Origin: an uncultured Bacilli bacterium
GTDB taxonomy: Bacteria > Bacillota_I > Bacilli_A > RF39 > UBA660
Reading direction: 5' to 3'
Assembly (NCBI GenBank): GCA_934149105.1
Contig: CAKPDP010000010.1
Coordinates: forward strand, 1-31,157
Length of the DNA: 31,157 nt
Part shown: positions 1 through 7,799 of the stretch, one piece after another
Layout: each line of letters opens with the position of its first letter
Position numbering within the stretch: position 1 is the stretch's first letter
Translations under genes and position numbers: made by a program
Notes under the pieces: generated by a model
What the model was told of the DNA's origin: nothing
The model's database searches: none
What the model saw: the letters and a program-made list of their open reading frames with translations, nothing else

Positions 1-1125
1 AGTGATACTAATGGTAAAGGATTATATGTTATTAATAGTACTGTCAATGATGAATATCCAATTTATTATTTTAGAGGTGCTGTAACTAACAATAATGTCT
101 TATTTGCAGGTTTTTGTTGGAAAATAATCAGAACTACTGATACTGGTGGCATTAAAATGATTTATAATGGAACTCCAACTGATAATCAGTGTACTAATAC
201 AACTGGAGAAGCAACGCAGATAGGAACTAGTGTTTTTAATAATAGTGTTATGAGTCCTGCCGATGTCGGATATATGTATGGAACTAGATATCGTTCACTT
301 TTTAAAGGTATGAGTAGTGTCACTGATACTTATGTCTATGGAAATGATGTAACATATTCTAATGGTACATATACTTTAAAAGATACGATGACTAGTAGTA
401 GTTGGAGTACTGATAGGACAACTTTGGCGACAAAATATCATTATACTTGTCTAAGTACTAGTGCTACTTGTAGTAGTGTTTATTATATTTATTATTTTGG
501 AAATTCTTCAGATGTAAACTATTTAACCTTAACTAGAGGAGATAATATTGAAACGGCTAAAACAAAGATGTTTACTAATACTACAGATTCTGAAATAAAA
601 ACAACAATTGATAATTGGTATAAAACCAATATGACTAGTTATACTAATAAGTTAGAAGATACAATTTATTGTAACGACCGAACGATTACAGAAGGTCCAT
701 TACTAAGTAAAGATACCTCTGGTACAGGTTATAGTTATTTTGCAGGTTATACTAGAATTAAAACCCATAAACCAAGTCTAGACTGTAGTAATAGTAATGA
801 TGCTTTTACAGTAAGTTCTAGTATTGGAAATGGAAAACTCACATATCCTGTAGGTTTAATAACAATTGATGAAGCAATGTATGCCGGTGGAATATACAAC
901 TCCTACTCTACTTATTATTTATACACTAACAAGTCTTGGTGGTCGGGTTCGCCTGGCGACTACTACGAAGGCTATGCGGCCGCCTCGGTCGTGGGTTCCT
1001 CTGGTTACCTCGGCGACGACTACGTGGGCTCCTCCTACGGTGTCCGTCCGGTCGTTTCTTTAGCCCCTGGGATAGGCATAGCCTCAGGATCGGGAACTAG
1101 TACGAGTCCATACGTAATTTCGTAA
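1..1125 (+). CDS. Surface protein with putative hypervariable C-terminal lectin-like region (5' end outside window)
   Basis: The frame is open from base 1, so the start lies upstream; the first in-window ATG (157) is internal. The 374 visible residues match, nearly end to end, the C-terminal two thirds of the protein at 20158-21879 (shared blocks GAVTNNNVLF, GFCWKI, CTNTTG, SPADVGYMYGTRY, DTIYCNDRTI). The body is rich in Thr, Ser, Tyr and Asn with paired Cys, typical of secreted Gram-positive proteins. The end carries WWSGSPGD, then a stretch unlike the paralogue, then GVRPVVSL and a GTSTSPYVIS tail. WW...GVRP segments of this kind are seen in C-type-lectin/FGE-like folds that serve as targets of diversity-generating retroelements (family knowledge). 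By analogy with the paralogue, a prepilin signal is expected upstream, but it is not visible. Exact function is unknown. Confidence 0.75.
   Translation, partial: SDTNGKGLYVINSTVNDEYPIYYFRGAVTNNNVLFAGFCWKIIRTTDTGGIKMIYNGTPTDNQCTNTTGEATQIGTSVFNNSVMSPADVGYMYGTRYRSLFKGMSSVTDTYVYGNDVTYSNGTYTLKDTMTSSSWSTDRTTLATKYHYTCLSTSATCSSVYYIYYFGNSSDVNYLTLTRGDNIETAKTKMFTNTTDSEIKTTIDNWYKTNMTSYTNKLEDTIYCNDRTITEGPLLSKDTSGTGYSYFAGYTRIKTHKPSLDCSNSNDAFTVSSSIGNGKLTYPVGLITIDEAMYAGGIYNSYSTYYLYTNKSWWSGSPGDYYEGYAAASVVGSSGYLGDDYVGSSYGVRPVVSLAPGIGIASGSGTSTSPYVIS
937..1062 (+). other. Putative DGR-type variable region (copy A)
   Basis: This segment encodes 42 residues from WW to VVSL. Bases 961-1060 contain 62 G+C and only 10 A by my count, against roughly 30% G+C around it. 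Aligned without gaps to 21691-21816 it differs at 22 of 42 residues, while the flanks (WW, GSP, SSGYL, GVRPV) are conserved. At codon 7 copy A has GGC where copy B has AAC, the change expected from adenine-specific mutagenesis. No template repeat was found in the window, so the assignment is inference. Confidence 0.6.
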
Positions 1126-1240
1126 AAAAATCACAACTAAGTCCCAGTACTCTTTAGACTGAGAAAAAGCCCGAGAAACCCTTTGAGGATAAGCAAACTA
1201 ACAGTAGAGTAAAAATATAAATAAAGATGATGAGGAGAGA

Positions 1241-1270
1241 GATAGCAAGTTCAGAATTGAACTTGCTATC
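1241..1270 (+). promoter_or_regulatory. Perfect 13-bp inverted repeat in the yqeG leader
   Basis: Arms 1241-1253 and 1258-1270 are exact reverse complements around a 4-base loop (GAAT). No T-run follows, so this is a poor intrinsic terminator. It ends 18 bases before the yqeG start and 6 bases before the ribosome site (AAAGGGAG), so an RNA hairpin that protects or tunes the leader, or a dyad operator, are both possible. Confidence 0.55.
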
Positions 1271-1288
1271 GTTATAAAGGGAGATGAT

Positions 1289-1795
1289 ATGGTGATCGAG
1301 GATTATATTGTTAAGGGAATATATAGTGTTGTTGATTATTTTATTATGAAGAATTGTAAGGCTTTGGAGAGAGTTGATGAGGTAGTAGATATAGATAAGG
1401 TGATGTTAGATAATTTATTTGAGATGGGTATTAGAGGTTTTATTATAGATGTAGATGAGACTTTGAGGTTTGCTGGTAAGAAGATACCTTTAGTAAATAA
1501 AGAATGGTTAGATATGGTTAGGGAAAGGTTTAAGGTTGTTATTCTTAGTAATGGTAGAGATGATAAGATTAATAAATATTTTAAGAGTGAGGGGATTGAT
1601 TATATTTATTTTGCTACAAAACCTTTGAAGAAAGGTTTTAATAGGGCTTTAACTTCTTTGAAGTTAAAGCCAGAGGAAGTAGTTATTATTGGGAATGATA
1701 GTTTTAGTGATTTATATGGAGCTACTAGAAATAATATGAAATGTGTATTGGTTAAGAAAAGGAAAGTAGGTGGAAGAAATGAAAAGGCTTTGTAA
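1289..1795 (+). CDS. yqeG: YqeG-family HAD-IIIA phosphatase
   Basis: A 168-aa protein, close to the usual YqeG length of about 170. HAD motif I is DVDETL near residue 50, where the family shows DxDxT/N. Motif II is the Ser in VILSNG near residue 87, motif III the Lys in ATKPLKKGF, and motif IV GNDSFSDL near residue 136. The P-K-x-x-x-F-x-x-AL pattern after motif II is typical of YqeG. The family is a predicted cytosolic phosphatase of unsettled substrate. The start is set by AAAGGGAG seven bases upstream. The 3' end overlaps the next gene by 17 bases, suggesting translational coupling and one operon. Confidence 0.8.
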   Translation: MVIEDYIVKGIYSVVDYFIMKNCKALERVDEVVDIDKVMLDNLFEMGIRGFIIDVDETLRFAGKKIPLVNKEWLDMVRERFKVVILSNGRDDKINKYFKSEGIDYIYFATKPLKKGFNRALTSLKLKPEEVVIIGNDSFSDLYGATRNNMKCVLVKKRKVGGRNEKAL

Positions 1796-3086
1796 ATTGG
1801 GCCATAATAAATATTTTATTATGGCAATGTTTTTAATGGTAATGTTAGGGATACATTTCTTTTTCTATTTTTCTGGTGATGATGTTAATTATTTTTCTAC
1901 TATATTGGATAGTGTTAGTTTAAAAGATTTTATTGTTAGTAGGTATAATACTTGGTCTAGTAGGATCTTTATAGAAATGATATTGATAGTGGTTAGTAGA
2001 AATATATATTTATGGAGAATATTAGATGTACTGGTAATTGGAATACTTACGTATTCAGTAAATAAAATATTTTTTAAGGAGAGTAATTATAAAAATATTT
2101 TATTTACTTGGTTATTATTTTTGTTATATCCGATGTTAGATATGTGTAGTGCAGGATTTGCTGCAACTACAACTAATTATTTATGGTGTTTGAGTTTGAT
2201 GATGTTTGCTTTTATTCCTTATAGAAATATTTATTATAAAGAGAAGATAAATATAAAGATTATGCCTTTATATATAGTTAGTTTAATATATGCTTGTAAT
2301 CAGGAACAGGCAGTATGTATTATAATAATTATATCTATTATATATTTAATTTATTGTATTAAGAAGAAGCTTGATTATAGGTATGTATTAGGAACTCTTG
2401 TAATAGCACTTATTAGTTTAATATTTATAATTACTTGTCCTGGGAATGAGCTTAGGAGTATAGCAGAGACTGGTAATTGGTATCCAGAATATGTTAATCT
2501 AGGTTTTTTAGATAAAATATATTTAGGTATAGTATCTTCTCTATCGATATTAGCGGATAATATGTTTATACTATGGTTTTTAAGTTTAAGTATTATGATA
2601 TTTATTATTAGAAGTAGGGAGAAGATATATAATAAGATATTAAGTATAGGGATATTTCTAGGTAGTAGTATATTGATAATGTTTAGGTTTTATACTATTA
2701 TTGGGCATAAGAATTATGCATTATTTAACTATTATACAAGTAGTGGGGAAGTATTTAATATAATGATATTTATAATGGGATTAGTAGTTATAGGAATATT
2801 TATCTATTTATTATATGTATTATTTAAAAGAGATAGTTTACCGGTAATAGGATTATTGTTAATAGGAGGAATTAGTAGGGTAATGATGGGATTTTCTCCA
2901 ACGATATTTGCTTCTAGTAGTAGAACGATGATTTTCTTGTATTGGGCATTACTGCTAATAATATTATTAATGTTTAAGAATTTTTATAAGAGATTAAGAA
3001 AAAGAGATATTGTAGTTATATTTATAGTGATAATAGGCATAATTCTTTTGAATTATGCAAGATTATTTTTGAGTATATATATTTAA
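1779..3086 (+). CDS. Polytopic membrane protein, DUF6056-like
   Basis: About 435 residues with some ten to eleven hydrophobic segments spread from residue 10 to the C terminus. After the first segment an extracytoplasmic stretch contains SGDDVNYFSTIL and YNTWSSR. An acidic pair soon after TM1, followed by a W-S-x-R element, resembles DUF6056/GT-C-like membrane proteins of Firmicutes, which are suspected to handle lipid-linked sugars. That is family resemblance, not proof. ATG 1779 is preferred because AGGTGG lies five bases before it; an in-frame GTG at 1770 would lengthen it by three residues. It overlaps yqeG and is closed by hairpins at 3086-3104 and 3114-3137. Confidence 0.55.
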   Translation: MKRLCKLGHNKYFIMAMFLMVMLGIHFFFYFSGDDVNYFSTILDSVSLKDFIVSRYNTWSSRIFIEMILIVVSRNIYLWRILDVLVIGILTYSVNKIFFKESNYKNILFTWLLFLLYPMLDMCSAGFAATTTNYLWCLSLMMFAFIPYRNIYYKEKINIKIMPLYIVSLIYACNQEQAVCIIIIISIIYLIYCIKKKLDYRYVLGTLVIALISLIFIITCPGNELRSIAETGNWYPEYVNLGFLDKIYLGIVSSLSILADNMFILWFLSLSIMIFIIRSREKIYNKILSIGIFLGSSILIMFRFYTIIGHKNYALFNYYTSSGEVFNIMIFIMGLVVIGIFIYLLYVLFKRDSLPVIGLLLIGGISRVMMGFSPTIFASSSRTMIFLYWALLLIILLMFKNFYKRLRKRDIVVIFIVIIGIILLNYARLFLSIYI

Positions 3087-3104
3087 AGTGCAAAAATTGC
3101 ACTT
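3086..3104 (+). repeat. 8-bp stem hairpin just after the membrane-protein gene
   Basis: Arms 3086-3093 and 3097-3104 are exact reverse complements with an AAA loop. There is no T-run, so it may serve as an mRNA 3' end stabiliser ahead of the true terminator. Confidence 0.4.
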
Positions 3105-3113
3105 CAAGCTAGA

Positions 3114-3137
3114 AAAGTAACTTAGGTTACTTTTTTT
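3114..3137 (+). terminator. Rho-independent terminator
   Basis: An 8-bp stem (3114-3121 with 3126-3133) around a TTAG loop runs directly into a T-run (3131-3137). It separates the yqeG operon from the transpeptidase gene. Confidence 0.8.
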
Positions 3138-3203
3138 ATTATGTTAGAGAATTTATTTAGAATAGTATGAATATTTTTAAATAGTAGGTTAGGAGGGATG
3201 GTA

Positions 3204-4130
3204 GTGTTTTTTAAAAATATTCATAAGAGAATTAAGATGATATTACTAATAATAATGTTATGTTTTGTAATTATTATAGGGAAAGTATTTTATATTCAGG
3301 TAATTGATTATGGGAAGTTAAATAGTTTGGCTAGTAGTTTATGGAATAGGAATTTACCTATTGAAGCTGATAGGGGAAGGATATATACTGTTGATGGGAC
3401 TGTTATAGCAGATAACTTAACGACGGTATCATTAATTATTATTCCTAATCAGGTAGATAAGGAATTAAAAGAACAGGTAGCAATAGATATAGCAAATATT
3501 TTGGGATGTTCTAAAGAAGCAATATTAGAACATTTAAATAGAAGCTCTTCTATAGAGAGAGTTCATCCTGAAGGAAGAAGAATTAGTTATGATCAGGCTG
3601 ACGCAATTAATAAGTTGGGATATGATGGTATATACTTGGTAAGAGAATCAAAGAGATATTATTCTTATGATAATATGCTATCGCATTCTTTAGGGTATGT
3701 AGGAATAGATAATCAGGGATTATCAGGATTAGAGTTAGAATATGATTCTTATTTAACAGGAGAGGCTGGTAGTATTCAGTATTATAGTGATGCTAAGGGA
3801 AATAGAATGGCTAGATCAGAGACTTATGTAGAAGAGACTGATGGAATGGATTTATATTTGACGGTTAATTATGATATTCAGTCTTCTATTGAGAGAGAAC
3901 TTAATAATGTTATGGAGAAATATGATGCTAATGGGGCTTGGGCTATTGCTATGGATCCTAATAGTGGAGAAATATTGGGAATGGCTTCAAAACCAGATTT
4001 TAATCCGAATAACTATCAAGATTATAGTACAGAAGAGATTAATAGAAATTTGGCTATATGGTCGACTTATGAACCTGGTAGTACGTTCAAGATTGTATCA
4101 TCCGAAAGCAATATAAAAATCTTTTATTGA
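3204..4130 (+). CDS. SpoVD/PBP2B-type peptidoglycan transpeptidase, N-terminal part, interrupted
   Basis: A membrane anchor (about residues 10-30) is followed by the class B PBP dimerisation region with the R-G-x-I hallmark (ADRGRIYTVDGT) and the start of the transpeptidase domain (AIAMDPNSGEILGMASKPDF, then YEPGSTFK). The SxxK motif is Ser 4080-4082 and Lys 4089-4091. Native coding ends inside the 11-bp repeat at 4096; the last ten residues (SSESNIKIFY) come from the inserted element. This half lacks the SxN and KTG motifs, which lie at 9786-10806. Joining the repeats gives one in-frame protein of about 637 aa with one PASTA domain, close to SpoVD size. GTG 3204 is preferred because AGGAGGG is seven bases upstream; ATG 3198 abuts it. 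The role when joined would be septal or spore-cortex peptidoglycan cross-linking, paired with the FtsW/SpoVE protein nearby. Confidence 0.88.
   Translation: MFFKNIHKRIKMILLIIMLCFVIIIGKVFYIQVIDYGKLNSLASSLWNRNLPIEADRGRIYTVDGTVIADNLTTVSLIIIPNQVDKELKEQVAIDIANILGCSKEAILEHLNRSSSIERVHPEGRRISYDQADAINKLGYDGIYLVRESKRYYSYDNMLSHSLGYVGIDNQGLSGLELEYDSYLTGEAGSIQYYSDAKGNRMARSETYVEETDGMDLYLTVNYDIQSSIERELNNVMEKYDANGAWAIAMDPNSGEILGMASKPDFNPNNYQDYSTEEINRNLAIWSTYEPGSTFKIVSSESNIKIFY
4086..4096 (+). repeat. attL core
   Basis: TTCAAGATTGT, the left copy of the 11-bp direct repeat. It encodes F-K-I and the first two bases of a Val codon in the transpeptidase, including the catalytic-motif Lys. The element-side arm has CCGAAA at 4102-4107, which mirrors TTTCGG at the right end. 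Confidence 0.85.
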
Positions 4131-4168
4131 ATTTTTTTATTAAATGCCTTTTTTCAGATAAATATAAA

Positions 4169-4197
4169 TTGACAAGGCGGTATATAAATTGTATACT
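4169..4197 (+). promoter_or_regulatory. Near-consensus sigma-A promoter of the element cargo operon
   Basis: TTGACA (4169-4174), a 17-bp spacer, then TATACT (4192-4197). It lies inside the element, about 60 bases before the first cargo gene, so cargo expression need not depend on the host gene's promoter. Confidence 0.8.
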
Positions 4198-4259
4198 ATG
4201 TCTCAATAAGTACTTTAGATTATTTTGTTTAAATATTTACATTGGATGTGATAAATGAT

Positions 4260-4913
4260 ATGAGAATAAAAGAAATACCTAATATGGGAAGAATAGTATT
4301 TGATGAATTTTATAATAGTTCTAATATAGTTATCACTGATGTTAATATGAGTCCTATAAAGAATAGCAAATTAATTAAGATTGTAGATGAAAACATTGTA
4401 AATAAACTTATTGATAATCAATATATATATTCATTATTAGAAAAAAGAAAACAATATTGTGTTTATGAATGTAGTCCTGAAAAATTGATTTCTCGTTATA
4501 GATATGATGTCTATGTGAAATATTTTTATGTGAAAAGCTATATTGAAAAGGATAATTATGATTTTGCTAAAAAAATATATTTATCACATATTAAAGCTTT
4601 TAATAATTTTTTTGAACCTGATGGTAGTAAGTCTAGTCCAGATGATTTTATTGATAATTTTAACATATTGATTGAATCTATAAAAGCAGGAGGTTTAAAT
4701 AAAACTGTAATACCTATAAGCAAAACAGGTATTCCAATTGATGGTGCACATAGATTGGCTATTTGTTTATATCTTAAGATTAAAATTATGTTTTTAGTTT
4801 TTGATTTATTAGATGCTAAATATGATAGGGAGTTTTTTGTTAGTCGAGGTATGAGTGATAGTTATTGTATGCCGATTGATAATTTAGTAAAAGCGAAGGG
4901 ATGGAATTTATGA
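4260..4913 (+). CDS. ParB/sulfiredoxin-fold-like protein, first cargo gene
   Basis: About 217 residues. The clearest motif is GIPIDGAHRLA near residue 160 (D-G-x-H-R), followed by a hydrophobic strand-helix. This matches the nucleotide-binding motif of the ParB/Srx-like fold, which includes DNA partition proteins, nucleases and small-molecule kinases such as SerK (family knowledge). The N-terminal half is not recognised. There is no helix-turn-helix partition module, so a plasmid partition role is unlikely and a small-molecule kinase or nuclease role is possible. The start is uncertain: ATG 4260 has GGATGTG about nine bases upstream, while TTG 4242 and GTG 4248 are in frame. It overlaps the glycosyltransferase gene by ATGA, implying coupling. 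Confidence 0.55.
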   Translation: MRIKEIPNMGRIVFDEFYNSSNIVITDVNMSPIKNSKLIKIVDENIVNKLIDNQYIYSLLEKRKQYCVYECSPEKLISRYRYDVYVKYFYVKSYIEKDNYDFAKKIYLSHIKAFNNFFEPDGSKSSPDDFIDNFNILIESIKAGGLNKTVIPISKTGIPIDGAHRLAICLYLKIKIMFLVFDLLDAKYDREFFVSRGMSDSYCMPIDNLVKAKGWNL

Positions 4914-6193
4914 AAGACATATTATTAATAATAAGTTATTGGATAATAGTAGTTTTAGAAATTTTATGTGCATTTTGGGATATAGTAAAAACTTATATTG
5001 CAAAGAGAAAGATTAATAGTATAGAAATATATGAAGGTAATAATAAAATTTTAAATTGTAAAATATTAATTATTATTCCTTGTTTACGCGAACAATCTAT
5101 TATAAAAGAGACAATAGATTATTTTTTGAATTTAATAAATGATAAAGATAATATAGAATTAATCATTGTAACAACAGAAAAAGAAAAATATGAACAAATT
5201 TTGAATAATCAAGAAAGAAATAAAACAACATTTGAGGTGGTACAGGAATATCTTAGTGAAAATAATATAAATAGAGTTAAACTTTTTCATTATCCATATA
5301 AAGATGGAATAATGGCAGATCAGTTAAATTATGTAATGGAAAAATACAAAGATTATGATAACGAAAGAGTATATTTTTCTGTGTATAATGCAGATAGCAG
5401 ACCAAATTTAGATACAATTAATAGTGCCTTGAATATAATTAAAAATCAAAACTATCCAGAAATAATACAGCAATATTCTTATGCGTTTAGTAATTTAGGA
5501 AGTCTTTCATTTGTTATGAAAGGTTTTGCACTTTACCAAAGTAATTTTGAAATAAAGTATGGTTTAGTAAACTCTTTAACTTTTTCAAATTTATTATATA
5601 CTTATGTTGTTGGGCATGGATTGTATATAAGATTAGACGTATTAGAGAAAATTGGTGGATTTGATAATAAGTTTTGGTGTGAGGATATATACATGAGTTC
5701 AATTATTAGAAATAGAAATATTAAGATTACTCCTATTTTAAATCTTGAAAACATGGAGACACCAAAAAATGTATCAGTATTAATTAAACAAAATGCTAAT
5801 TGGTTTAGAACTTCTAATCAATGGATTAAAATGATAAAAAATAATTTAAAAAAAGATAAAAAAATTTCAAATTCATGTAAAAATTGGCTTTTTCAAAGGG
5901 TTCGTATGAATCTAAGTTGGTTACTGTTACCATTCTTTATTATTTTATCGTTTATAATCAGTATATATTATAAAAATATTATTTTATTTGTAATTGCAAT
6001 ATTTTCTTATATATTTATGCAAATATGTGTTTATCTAAATACAATAAAAATTATTGAAAAATTGGAAAACAGAAAAATTAATAATAAATTAAATTTGATA
6101 AGTTCTGTTTGTATCTCAACATTTATATCTAATATTGGGCCTTTTTATTCCATATTTAATTTTAAAATGAAAAAATATAAAACAGAAAGATAG
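4910..6193 (+). CDS. Membrane-bound family 2-type glycosyltransferase
   Basis: About 427 residues. An N-terminal membrane segment (residues 3-28) is followed by a GT-A domain opening with ILIIIPCLREQ. It has a DxD-like NADSRP near residue 152, a GGFD...EDIYMS acceptor/catalytic element near residues 240-255, and an aromatic patch QNANWFRTSNQW, the place where processive family 2 enzymes carry QxxRW. Two or three membrane helices follow at the C terminus. This layout fits a transferase using nucleotide sugars at the inner membrane face. Acceptor and sugar are unknown. ATG 4910 is chosen because GAAGGGA sits eight bases upstream and the start overlaps the preceding stop as ATGA; ATG 4901 overlaps that ribosome site. 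Confidence 0.75.
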   Translation: MKDILLIISYWIIVVLEILCAFWDIVKTYIAKRKINSIEIYEGNNKILNCKILIIIPCLREQSIIKETIDYFLNLINDKDNIELIIVTTEKEKYEQILNNQERNKTTFEVVQEYLSENNINRVKLFHYPYKDGIMADQLNYVMEKYKDYDNERVYFSVYNADSRPNLDTINSALNIIKNQNYPEIIQQYSYAFSNLGSLSFVMKGFALYQSNFEIKYGLVNSLTFSNLLYTYVVGHGLYIRLDVLEKIGGFDNKFWCEDIYMSSIIRNRNIKITPILNLENMETPKNVSVLIKQNANWFRTSNQWIKMIKNNLKKDKKISNSCKNWLFQRVRMNLSWLLLPFFIILSFIISIYYKNIILFVIAIFSYIFMQICVYLNTIKIIEKLENRKINNKLNLISSVCISTFISNIGPFYSIFNFKMKKYKTER

Positions 6194-6201
6194 TGATTAT
6201 A

Positions 6202-6795
6202 ATGGAAAATTTATATGTTATAGAGGGAACTTCTAATTCTGGTAAGACAACTACATCAAATATTTTGAGAGAAATTCCTAACATTGAAATAATTGAAGAG
6301 TTTATGGAACATCCAATGTCACCAAAACCTTCAAAGAATATAGAAGAAGAACTAAGGAATCAACAAATTTTCTTGGAAATAGAAAAAGAAAGAATGATAT
6401 TGGCGGCATCATTGTTGCAACATGGTAAAATAGTATTTATGGAAAGAAGTTATCTTTCAATTTTAGCGGTTTCATATGCTTTTTTTAAATTGGGTAAGTA
6501 TAATGGTTATGATAATGCACTTAGAATATATAGAAGTATGATAGATCAAGCATGGTATATTAAACCAGATGTAACTTTTATTTTAACAGCGGATTCAAAT
6601 GAAAAATTAAAAAGAAATTTAAATAGGGGCAAAGTCTTAAAAAATAATTGGGTTAAAAATGAGTTTGAATTTTACCAAAATGAATTTTATGATATAATGA
6701 TACTAGGATCAAGAAAAGAGTTTATTGATACAACAGGTAAAGATAAAGAGTATGCTAGTGAGTGTATATGCAAGACATTAAAATTAAGGAGATGA
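6202..6795 (+). CDS. P-loop kinase, thymidylate/deoxynucleoside kinase-like
   Basis: About 197 residues. The Walker A loop GTSNSGKT is at residues 9-16. A MERSYLS element follows near residue 75, where deoxynucleoside kinases show D/E-R-S. A basic lid-like stretch (KLKRNLNRGK) lies near residue 135. The size fits nucleotide or small-molecule kinases. The substrate cannot be read from sequence; the cargo context (glycosyltransferase, phosphatase) suggests a role in making or recycling an activated sugar or nucleotide, which is inference. The gene begins within a few bases of the glycosyltransferase stop; a GTG at 6193 overlaps that stop and is an alternative start. Confidence 0.65.
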   Translation: MENLYVIEGTSNSGKTTTSNILREIPNIEIIEEFMEHPMSPKPSKNIEEELRNQQIFLEIEKERMILAASLLQHGKIVFMERSYLSILAVSYAFFKLGKYNGYDNALRIYRSMIDQAWYIKPDVTFILTADSNEKLKRNLNRGKVLKNNWVKNEFEFYQNEFYDIMILGSRKEFIDTTGKDKEYASECICKTLKLRR

Positions 6796-6799
6796 ATAT

Positions 6800-7318
6800 A
6801 TGAAGATTTTTATGATAAGGCATGGTAAAGCAGATTATAGTTATGGTGATGCTCATAATTTTATTGGGCATGGACATGATTTGGCTAAATTAAATGAGGA
6901 ATATATAGAAGATGTAATAAAAACATCTAAAGATTCACGTTTGAAAGAAGCAACACTTATTGTGTCTTCACCGTATACTAGGGCATTGCAAACAGCTGCT
7001 ATTATCTCGAAAGAAACAGGGTTAGATATAAAAGTAGAGCCTGATTTGAGAGAATGGGAACCTGATAAAACATATCAATATAATGCTAAAGAAATGAAAG
7101 AATATTATAAAGATTATATTAAGAATAATGGTATTCCACCGGTTGATAGAGTAGTAAATTGGGAATCAAAAGAACATTTGAAACAAAGAGTTCAGAGTGT
7201 AATTGATAAATATAGTAATTATGAATGTATTATTTTTGTTTTTCATCAAATGGCAATTCAGTCAATAACTGGAATTGAAAACATTTCTCCTGCTGAAATA
7301 ATTGAAATTATACAATAG
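6800..7318 (+). CDS. Histidine phosphatase (phosphoglycerate-mutase-like) family protein
   Basis: 172 residues, the usual single-domain length. The RHG signature is at R7-H8-G9, with H8 the phospho-acceptor. SSPYTRALQT places the second Arg at 61, REWEP gives the acid near 85, and FHQM gives the second catalytic His at 149, where most members show SHG. Members remove phosphate from sugars, nucleotides, protein or intermediates, and specificity cannot be predicted here. AAGGAGATGA (6786-6795) is a strong ribosome site overlapping the previous stop, so it is co-translated with the kinase-like gene. Confidence 0.8.
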   Translation: MKIFMIRHGKADYSYGDAHNFIGHGHDLAKLNEEYIEDVIKTSKDSRLKEATLIVSSPYTRALQTAAIISKETGLDIKVEPDLREWEPDKTYQYNAKEMKEYYKDYIKNNGIPPVDRVVNWESKEHLKQRVQSVIDKYSNYECIIFVFHQMAIQSITGIENISPAEIIEIIQ

Positions 7319-7325
7319 TAAAAAT

Positions 7326-7712
7326 ATGCAATATTATATGTTGGTTTTATTTCCTGCTTGTTTTGATAATTGGAATTTTATAGAAAATTTAATAAAGGAT
7401 AATTTAATAGTTGTTGATGAAAGACAAAAAGAGTTAGACAAAGAAGAAAAATTTAGATTAATATATACTTTATATCAAGGTGAATCATGGATTGGTGATG
7501 TTGGTAATAATTGGGAGGGAATAAGATATAAGATGAATTCTTGCTTTGATAGTAAAATTAATTTTGTGAAATTTTTTTATGTTTTTTCTGAAGAAAATAA
7601 AGTAAGAGAGGTTAAACAAGAAGTAAGAAATTTTTGTAAATTAGGTAATCATTCAATACATTCAGTTGATAATGAAAAGGTGTCAAAGAAATTAAAAAAA
7701 ACATATTTTTAA
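7326..7712 (+). CDS. Unknown protein, last cargo gene
   Basis: About 128 residues and no family I can name. Visible features are an N-terminal LFPACFDNW element, a central YQGESWIGDVGNNWEGI stretch, and a C-terminal GNHSIHSVD run followed by a basic tail (KKLKKTYF). There is no signal peptide and no membrane segment, so it is probably cytosolic. It starts eight bases after the phosphatase stop; a TTG at 7302 would overlap that gene. No clear ribosome site precedes either start, which suggests reinitiation. It is the last gene before the hairpin at 7772-7797, so it closes the cargo operon. Confidence 0.55.
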   Translation: MQYYMLVLFPACFDNWNFIENLIKDNLIVVDERQKELDKEEKFRLIYTLYQGESWIGDVGNNWEGIRYKMNSCFDSKINFVKFFYVFSEENKVREVKQEVRNFCKLGNHSIHSVDNEKVSKKLKKTYF

Positions 7713-7771
7713 ATACGTAATAAAAATGTCAAATAAAATACAATTAGTAATTAGATTTATTTTTTGACCAT

Positions 7772-7797
7772 ACACTTCCAGTAGTGGAGGTGTTTTT
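7772..7797 (+). terminator. Hairpin that is both cargo terminator and ribosome-site mask
   Basis: A 9-bp stem (7772-7780 with 7785-7793, one G-U pair) and GTAG loop lead into TTTTT, a good intrinsic terminator after the cargo operon. The descending arm contains GGAGGT (7786-7791), the only ribosome site for the 52-aa gene starting at 7800, so folding would also hide that site. Confidence 0.7.
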
Positions 7798-7799
7798 AT

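Noticed and set aside
866..1063. Overlapping ORF in another frame within the variable protein
   Set aside because: It exists because the GC-rich segment lacks stops in all frames; no start signal and no product resemblance.
4260..4913. Plasmid partition ParB
   Set aside because: The D-G-x-H-R motif fits the fold, but there is no helix-turn-helix domain, no ParA partner and no parS-like repeats.
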